Source: CAZEQD01 sp964514305 (GTDB taxonomy: Bacteria; Acidobacteriota; Aminicenantia; Aminicenantales; Aminicenantaceae). From it: a stretch of 10,835 nt of DNA. The stretch is from NCBI GenBank assembly GCA_964514305.1, contig CAZEQD010000066.1, forward strand, positions 1 through 10,835, in the 5' to 3' direction. The notes under the pieces are model-generated. The model saw nothing but the letters and a program-made list of their open reading frames with translations, searched no databases and was not told the DNA's origin. This document shows positions 6,361 to 10,835 of this stretch, one piece after another (position 1 is the stretch's first letter; every line of letters starts with the position of its first letter). A program made the translations under genes and the position numbers.

Positions 6361-7911
6361 ATGGGTATTGAGAAAAAAATAAACGAGTTAGCTGATAAAG
6401 TTCGGCAAGCAGAGTTGGGAGGTGGTAAATCAAGGATTGAAAAACAGCATCAGGCTGGCAAATTGACAGCCAGAGAAAGGATCAAAAATTTGCTTGATGA
6501 TGGTTCTTTTCAGGAAACAGATAAGTTGGTTGTCCACCAAAGCCATGATTTTGGCATGGACAAGAAGAGAATATATGGTGATGGCGTGGTCACCGGTTAT
6601 GGCACCATTGAAGGCAGAACAGTTTTCATTTTTGCTCAGGATTTTACTGTTTTCGGTGGCTCTCTGAGTGGAGCTAATGCTGCCAAAATAGTCAAGATAA
6701 TGGATTTAGCCCTCAAAGTCGGAGCTCCCATTATTGGTCTTAATGATTCGGGAGGAGCTAGGATTCAGGAAGGAGTGGCCAGCTTGGCCGGTTATGCGGA
6801 TATTTTTCTGAGAAATGTTTTAGCTTCAGGCGTTATTCCCCAAATATCAGCTATCGTGGGACCCTGTGCGGGAGGCGCAGTTTATTCACCGGCCTTGACT
6901 GATTTTATCATTATGACCAAAGGAACCAGTAATATGTTTATTACTGGTCCTGAAGTAATAAAGGCTGTAACCAGGGAAGAAGTAACCATGGAGGAACTGG
7001 GAGGGGCCGAAACACACAATGCAAGGAGTGGAGTAGCCCATTTTGCCGCCGAGAATGAAGAACATGCTTTTTGGCTGATAAAAGAGCTTCTCTCTTTTAT
7101 TCCCGATAATAACCTGGAAGATCCGCCCGAAAGGGAAACATCAGATTCTCCTGAGCGTATAAACGAAGATCTCAACCTCCTCATCCCTGATGATCCTAAC
7201 CAGCCTTATGATATTAGAGAAATAATAAGAACAGTTATGGATGATAATAATTTCTTTGAGGTTCAGGCTGATTATGCCCAGAATATTGTCATTGGTTTTG
7301 CTCATCTTGATGGGAAATCAGTAGGTGTCGTCGCCAACCAACCTGACCATCTGGCTGGGGCTCTGGATATTAATGCTTCTGATAAAGGTGCGCGGTTTGT
7401 CCGTTTTTGTGATGCCTTTAACATTCCCCTTATAACTTTTGAAGATGTGCCTGGTTTTCTGCCTGGAGTTTCGCAAGAGCATGGGGGTATTATTCGTCAT
7501 GGAGCTAAGCTGCTCTACGCTTTTGCCGAAGCCACGGTGCCTAAAATTACGGTTATAACTCGCAAAGCTTACGGTGGAGCCTACTGTGTTATGGCCTCCA
7601 AGCATATTCGGGCTGACATTAATTATGCTTATCCCACAGCTGAAATTGCAGTTATGGGGCCGGAAGGGGCGGTAAATATCGTTTACAAGCGGGAGCTGGA
7701 TGAGGCTCAAAGTCCGCAGGAACTGCGGCAGCAAAAGATTAAAGAGTTTAGAGAAAAATTTGCCAATCCTTACATTGCTTGTGAAAAAGGTTACCTGGAT
7801 GAGGTTATAGAACCGAAGTTTACCCGGCCCAAGCTTATTGCTGCTCTTAAAGTGCTGGAAAACAAAAGGGACAAAAACCCTCCCAAAAAACACGGCAATA
7901 CTCCTTTATAA
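6361..7911 (+). CDS. Acyl-CoA (probably propionyl-CoA) carboxylase, carboxyltransferase subunit
   Basis: A 516-residue carboxyltransferase with two crotonase-like halves; it moves CO2 from carboxybiotin to an acyl-CoA, most likely propionyl-CoA to (S)-methylmalonyl-CoA. The N-half has LTARERIKNLLDDGSF (35-50), QDFTVFGGSLS (93-103), the oxyanion loop SGGARIQEG (130-138) and GPCAGGAVYSPALTDF (167-182). The C-half has DVPGFLPG (362-369), QEHGGIIRHGAKLLYA (372-387), AYGGAY (403-408), PTAEIAVMGPEGAVNI (425-440) and the typical end NPPKKHGN (506-513). It is full length. Close families are PccB and methylmalonyl-CoA decarboxylase alpha (MmdA); a dedicated biotin carboxylase downstream and no membrane subunit favour a carboxylase. 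Cys409 follows AYGGAY where propionyl-CoA carboxylases usually have Asp, so the substrate is not certain. AAGGA (6351-6355) is the ribosome binding site. Confidence 0.95.
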   Translation: MGIEKKINELADKVRQAELGGGKSRIEKQHQAGKLTARERIKNLLDDGSFQETDKLVVHQSHDFGMDKKRIYGDGVVTGYGTIEGRTVFIFAQDFTVFGGSLSGANAAKIVKIMDLALKVGAPIIGLNDSGGARIQEGVASLAGYADIFLRNVLASGVIPQISAIVGPCAGGAVYSPALTDFIIMTKGTSNMFITGPEVIKAVTREEVTMEELGGAETHNARSGVAHFAAENEEHAFWLIKELLSFIPDNNLEDPPERETSDSPERINEDLNLLIPDDPNQPYDIREIIRTVMDDNNFFEVQADYAQNIVIGFAHLDGKSVGVVANQPDHLAGALDINASDKGARFVRFCDAFNIPLITFEDVPGFLPGVSQEHGGIIRHGAKLLYAFAEATVPKITVITRKAYGGAYCVMASKHIRADINYAYPTAEIAVMGPEGAVNIVYKRELDEAQSPQELRQQKIKEFREKFANPYIACEKGYLDEVIEPKFTRPKLIAALKVLENKRDKNPPKKHGNTPL

Positions 7912-7986
7912 ATAATGATAAGCTATGGCCTGTATAAATATTAATGTGGGGTCCACTTTCCTCAGGGGGGCGTTTACATACAGGAT

Positions 7987-8015
7987 TTGATTACTGACTG
8001 ACAGTTGCTGATAAC
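7987..8015 (+). promoter_or_regulatory. Candidate promoter before the biotin carboxylase gene
   Basis: TTGATT (7987-7992; 4 of 6 matches to TTGACA) and GATAAC (8010-8015; 4 of 6 matches to TATAAT) are spaced by 17 bases inside the 137-base gap between the carboxyltransferase and biotin carboxylase genes. A start near 8022 would leave a leader of about 27 bases. If real, the biotin-carrying half of the enzyme could be expressed partly apart from the carboxyltransferase. No terminator is seen in the gap, so read-through is also likely. Confidence 0.3.
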
Positions 8016-8048
8016 AGGTGGACGAATTGGGCGCTTTAAAAAGACAAC

Positions 8049-9566
8049 ATGGCTAGAGTGTTTAAAAAAATTTTGATCGCCAATAGAGGAGAAATTGCTG
8101 TCCGCGTTATTCGGGCCTGCCGGGAGATGGGTATAATTCCGGCTGTTGTCTTCTCGGAGGCGGATAGAAAAGCACTCCATGTGAGATTAGCTGAAGAAGC
8201 TTATTATATTGGAGAATCTGAGCCATCCCAGAGCTATCTCAATATTGATAAGATTATAGCAGTAGCCAAAAAGTGTAAAGCTGAGGCGATTCATCCTGGC
8301 TATGGCTTTCTGGCTGAAAATACGGAGCTAGTCAGAAGATGTGAGCAGGAAGGCCTTGTTTTTGTTGGCCCTTCCTCAGAACCGATGGAGATCATGGGCA
8401 GGAAAACAGCGTCCCGCCAGCGAATGACCGAAGCTGGAGTGCCAGTTATCCCTGGAACACTTGAGGCAATCAAAAATGAAGATGACCTAAGGCAGCAGGC
8501 GAGCAAGATTGGATTTCCCCTTCTTTTAAAAGCTGTGGCCGGGGGAGGTGGAAAAGGCCTGAGATTGGTGAGGAAAAAAGAGGAGCTGTTCTCCTCCTGG
8601 GGACTGGCTCGGTCCGAGGCTGAATCTAGTTTTAATGATGAAACCGTTTATATCGAAAAGTATATCGAAGAACCCCACCATATAGAAATTCAGATCTTGG
8701 CCGATCATTTCGGTCATATTGTTTATTTAGGTGAGAGGGAATGTTCAATTCAAAGACGTTATCAAAAAGTGCTTGAGGAAACTCCTTCTCCTTTTTTGGA
8801 TGATAAAACTCGACATAAAATGGGCCGGATGGCTGTTAAAGTTGCTGCTGCCGTCAATTACAGGAACGCGGGCACTATTGAGTTTGTAGTCGATAAAAAC
8901 AAAAAATTTTATTTCCTGGAAATGAACACTCGACTTCAGGTTGAACATCCTATTACAGAGATGGTCACCGGAATTGATTTGGTCAAAAGCCAAATAGAGA
9001 TAGCAGCCGGTCGGCCACTTGGTTTTAGGCAAGAAGAAATTAAACCCCAAGGCTTTGCTATTGAATGCCGGATTTATGCTGAAGATCCTGATCAGGATTT
9101 TGTTCCTTCTCCTGGTAAAATAGTCCATTTTCAAGCTCCCAGTGGCGGATTAGGGATTCGAGATGACAATGGAATTTATGAGGGGTACGAAGTTCCTCTT
9201 GAGTATGATCCTCTTCTTTCCAAGCTTATTTGTTGGGGCCGTAGCCGCCAGGAGGCTATCCAGCGTATGTTGAGAGCTTTGAATGAATACGAGATCTACG
9301 GCATAAAAACAACTATTCCTTTTTTTCGAAGAATTCTCCTTCATCCTCAGTTTCAGGCCGGTGACTATAATACCCATTTCATTTCTAAATTGAAAAAAGA
9401 GAAAGATGGCAGCCAACCGGAGGAAAAGGTAATAGCCTTGATTGCTGCCGGGGTAAAAAGTTTCCTAGAAAAAAAAGCCAGCACTCCTTCTCCGATTAGG
9501 GACAAAAGGGGAGAGAGCAATTGGAAATTTCAGGGTAGACTGGAGAACTTTTCCAACAAGTTATAA
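8049..9566 (+). CDS. Biotin carboxylase subunit of acyl-CoA carboxylase
   Basis: A 505-residue ATP-grasp biotin carboxylase that uses ATP and bicarbonate to carboxylate biotin on the carrier protein. The start FKKILIANRGEIAVRVIRA (5-23) is canonical. Further motifs are IHPGYGFLAEN (81-91), glycine-rich ATP loop VAGGGGKG (163-170), EKYIEEPHHIEIQILAD (203-219), GERECSIQRRYQK (228-240), EFV with Glu278, EMNTRLQVEHPITEMVTGIDL (about 291-311) and ECRIYAEDP (339-347). Catalytic residues matching E. coli AccC are Lys240, Glu278, Glu291, Asn293, Arg295 and Arg341. After the core (to about 447) a hydrophilic tail of some 55 residues carries no biotin site; in many alpha subunits the transfer and carrier domains continue here, but they are in the next gene. 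It could also pair as PycA or AccC, but context favours propionyl-CoA carboxylase. The ribosome binding site is weak. Confidence 0.96.
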   Translation: MARVFKKILIANRGEIAVRVIRACREMGIIPAVVFSEADRKALHVRLAEEAYYIGESEPSQSYLNIDKIIAVAKKCKAEAIHPGYGFLAENTELVRRCEQEGLVFVGPSSEPMEIMGRKTASRQRMTEAGVPVIPGTLEAIKNEDDLRQQASKIGFPLLLKAVAGGGGKGLRLVRKKEELFSSWGLARSEAESSFNDETVYIEKYIEEPHHIEIQILADHFGHIVYLGERECSIQRRYQKVLEETPSPFLDDKTRHKMGRMAVKVAAAVNYRNAGTIEFVVDKNKKFYFLEMNTRLQVEHPITEMVTGIDLVKSQIEIAAGRPLGFRQEEIKPQGFAIECRIYAEDPDQDFVPSPGKIVHFQAPSGGLGIRDDNGIYEGYEVPLEYDPLLSKLICWGRSRQEAIQRMLRALNEYEIYGIKTTIPFFRRILLHPQFQAGDYNTHFISKLKKEKDGSQPEEKVIALIAAGVKSFLEKKASTPSPIRDKRGESNWKFQGRLENFSNKL

Positions 9567-9567
9567 A

Positions 9568-10062
9568 ATGGATTTTTCTTTTTGGCTGGGTGATCAAGAA
9601 TTTAAATTATCTTTGGAGGGAAAAGGAAAAAATAGTATTGAGGTCAACGTCGGCGGCAGAACTTACAACATAATAGCTGAAAAATTAAACAGGAATAAGC
9701 TTCTTCTGAATATCGATGGTAGAATTTATAATATTATTGTCAATTCGAATTCTCCCTCTTCTTGTTCTGTCTGGATTAATGGTAGATTTTATGAATTAAA
9801 GAAAAAATCTGGAGGAGAAGTTCAAGCTTCTCAGATAAAAAGGGCTAAAAAACAGGATATTCGCACCTCAATGCCAGGAAGGATTGTTAGAGTTTTGGTC
9901 AAAGAAGGAGAAAAAGTGAAAGAAAATCAGCCAGTGATGGTTTTGGAAGCAATGAAAATGCAGAATGAAATCAAATCTCCTCAAGCAGGCATCATAACCA
10001 AAATAGGGGCTAAGTTGGGCGATTCTGTAGAAACGGGTGCCCTTCTTTTTTCTGTAGAATAG
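9568..10062 (+). CDS. Biotin carboxyl carrier subunit of acyl-CoA carboxylase
   Basis: A 164-residue biotin carrier protein. The C-terminal biotinyl domain (about 98-164) starts TSMPGRIVRVLVKEGEKV and carries EAMKMQ (127-132); Lys130 is the biotinylated residue. The N-terminal half (1-80) is beta-rich and holds three similar hairpin-like units: VNVGGRTYNII (26-36), LNIDGRIYNII (47-57) and VWINGRFYELK (68-78). This is probably a shortened version of the biotin-transfer (BT) domain that joins alpha and beta subunits in propionyl-CoA carboxylase. A basic linker (79-97) connects the halves. The ATG follows the biotin carboxylase stop after a single base, so the two are translationally coupled and together equal one alpha subunit split in two. 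Biotin must be attached by a ligase (BirA) encoded elsewhere. Gamma subunits of decarboxylases look similar, but no decarboxylase beta subunit is seen. Confidence 0.93.
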   Translation: MDFSFWLGDQEFKLSLEGKGKNSIEVNVGGRTYNIIAEKLNRNKLLLNIDGRIYNIIVNSNSPSSCSVWINGRFYELKKKSGGEVQASQIKRAKKQDIRTSMPGRIVRVLVKEGEKVKENQPVMVLEAMKMQNEIKSPQAGIITKIGAKLGDSVETGALLFSVE

Positions 10063-10109
10063 AGGGGCTCAAATTTTTATTTAACTCTAAATTAAAACCA
10101 AGAACCAGG

Positions 10110-10835
10110 ATGATCGGCTGCATTCTAATAAAGCTCAGACCCCAGCAGGAAATTAAAATTCAAGGCAGGGGCGGAGAAGTTTTATACAATGTACTGCTTG
10201 ATGTGCTTAGCAGGGAAAATTCGAGTCTAGCAGCTGAGCTCTGCCAATTGGATGAAGAAAGTCCCCTAACAGTCTCTCCTTTTTTAAAAGAAGTGAAATT
10301 GTCTAAAAATTTTTGCAGGCTGTCTCCCCTAAGAACTTCATCCTTTAGGATAACTTATCTCCAGGAAAAATTTCTAGAACCAATAATGAAGGAATTTCTT
10401 TCTTTATCTTCAAAAAAGGAGCCAATTGGAATCAATGGAGGAGAATTTTTAGTAGAAAAAGTAGATATGCAGAAAAGTATTGAAGCCGGTTTTACCTCTT
10501 ATGAAAAAATACTTTCCGGGGCAAACAAGGAGGAGGTGGTCATCCTGGAATTTTGTACACCTACTTTGCTCTACCAGAAAAAATCCCAGGTGCTTTTTCC
10601 ACTTCCTGAGCTGGTTTTTTCATCGTTACTTCGGAGATGGAATTTGTTTTCTGGGGTAAAAATTGACCCTGAAGTTGAGGCTGATTTCAATAAAATAGAT
10701 ATTTTCAGGTTTAGATTGAAAACTGAGGAGGTGATTTTTTCCCAGGATAAAACAGTAGGTTTTGTTGGCAAAGTGAGTTTTAAACTTTTAGAAACAATTG
10801 AAGAAGACAGCCGCCAAGTCATAAATGCTTTAGCT
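10110..10835 (+). CDS. cas6: CRISPR endoribonuclease Cas6, 3' end cut off by the window
   Basis: An open frame runs from the ATG at 10110 to the window edge without a stop (242 residues). Cas6 is the RAMP-fold nuclease that cuts precursor CRISPR RNA within repeats. The N-terminal ferredoxin-like half shows LYNVLLDVL (25-33), SLAAELCQ (39-46) and SPLTVSPF (51-58). The second half shows LEFCTPTLL (146-154), LFPLPELVFSSLLRRWNLF (162-180) and VGFVGKVSFKL (216-226), a series typical of Cas6 (Pfam CRISPR_Cas6 type). Only about 20-30 residues, including the C-terminal glycine-rich loop (GxGxxTxxGxG), should be missing. The start is the only Met before residue 93; no clear Shine-Dalgarno sequence precedes it. 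It lies 47 bases after the biotin carrier gene, with no convincing terminator between. Residues matching His46 and Lys52 of Pyrococcus Cas6 appear to be Cys45 and Ser51. The subtype (I or III) cannot be told here. Confidence 0.88.
   Translation, partial: MIGCILIKLRPQQEIKIQGRGGEVLYNVLLDVLSRENSSLAAELCQLDEESPLTVSPFLKEVKLSKNFCRLSPLRTSSFRITYLQEKFLEPIMKEFLSLSSKKEPIGINGGEFLVEKVDMQKSIEAGFTSYEKILSGANKEEVVILEFCTPTLLYQKKSQVLFPLPELVFSSLLRRWNLFSGVKIDPEVEADFNKIDIFRFRLKTEEVIFSQDKTVGFVGKVSFKLLETIEEDSRQVINALA

Noticed and set aside
7318..7893. 191-codon open frame on the - strand within the carboxyltransferase gene
   Set aside because: It is the reverse shadow of a strongly conserved coding frame and shows no known domain.
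6361..10062. Sodium-pumping methylmalonyl-CoA or oxaloacetate decarboxylase operon
   Set aside because: No membrane beta subunit is present and a full biotin carboxylase is, which fits an ATP-driven carboxylase.
10062..10080. Terminator between the biotin carrier gene and cas6 (GAGGGGCTC followed by AAATTTTTATTT)
   Set aside because: The possible stem is only 3 bp, too weak to support termination.
10571..10822. Open frame on the - strand within cas6
   Set aside because: The + strand frame carries clear Cas6 motifs over the same bases; the reverse frame is low-complexity Ser/Lys/Leu-rich.
10063..10835. CRISPR repeat array near cas6
   Set aside because: No 23-40 base direct repeats with regular spacing are present in this part of the window.

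Overview
The window reads as bacterial chromosome of moderate-to-low GC (about 40-45 % judged by eye). Genes are tightly packed and all but one lie on the + strand. It suggests a diderm (outer-membrane) bacterium: one gene encodes a lipoprotein with a signal peptide and an LptM-like CGxKG start, and HslUV is present. A complete ATP-dependent acyl-CoA carboxylase fits a heterotroph that oxidises or makes propionate-type acids. I cannot name the organism. The gene mix would fit an uncultured diderm phylum such as Aminicenantota, but that is only a guess.

Layout. 1-67 is the 3' end of a 5S rRNA gene, so an rRNA operon ends here, followed directly by a T-tract. 75-998 (- strand) is an ADP-ribosylglycohydrolase convergent with the 5S gene. 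999-1154 is an AT-rich divergent intergenic region with a TATAAT-rich stretch inside an 8-bp inverted repeat. 1155-1469 is a small double zinc-ribbon protein. After a 188-bp unexplained gap comes a tightly coupled cluster: hslV (1658-2185), hslU (2188-3582), an FN3-repeat lipoprotein (3582-4772) and a fumarylacetoacetate-hydrolase-family enzyme (4769-5536). These are joined by a 2-bp gap, a TAATG overlap and an ATGA overlap. After 160 bp come a small transaldolase (5697-6344) and the carboxyltransferase subunit of an acyl-CoA carboxylase (6361-7911). After a further 137 bp come its biotin carboxylase (8049-9566) and biotin-carrier subunit (9568-10062). The window ends inside a cas6 gene (10110-10835, no stop), which has not been reported by a simple stop-to-stop search because it runs off the edge.

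How the genes work together. HslU unfolds substrates and feeds them to the HslV protease; the lipoprotein is translationally coupled to hslU but its role is unknown. The three carboxylase genes make one enzyme: biotin carboxylase loads CO2 onto biotin on the carrier, and the carboxyltransferase moves it to an acyl-CoA, most likely propionyl-CoA to give methylmalonyl-CoA. No membrane decarboxylase subunit is seen, so a sodium-pumping decarboxylase is less likely. Cas6 would mature CRISPR RNA and marks the probable edge of a CRISPR-Cas locus lying beyond 10835. No repeat array is present in the window itself.

Most interesting points: Cas6 appears to lack two of the three catalytic residues known from Pyrococcus Cas6; the carboxyltransferase has Cys at the position that sets acyl-CoA choice in studied homologues; and an LptM-like lipoprotein head is joined to FN3 domains and coupled to hslUV.
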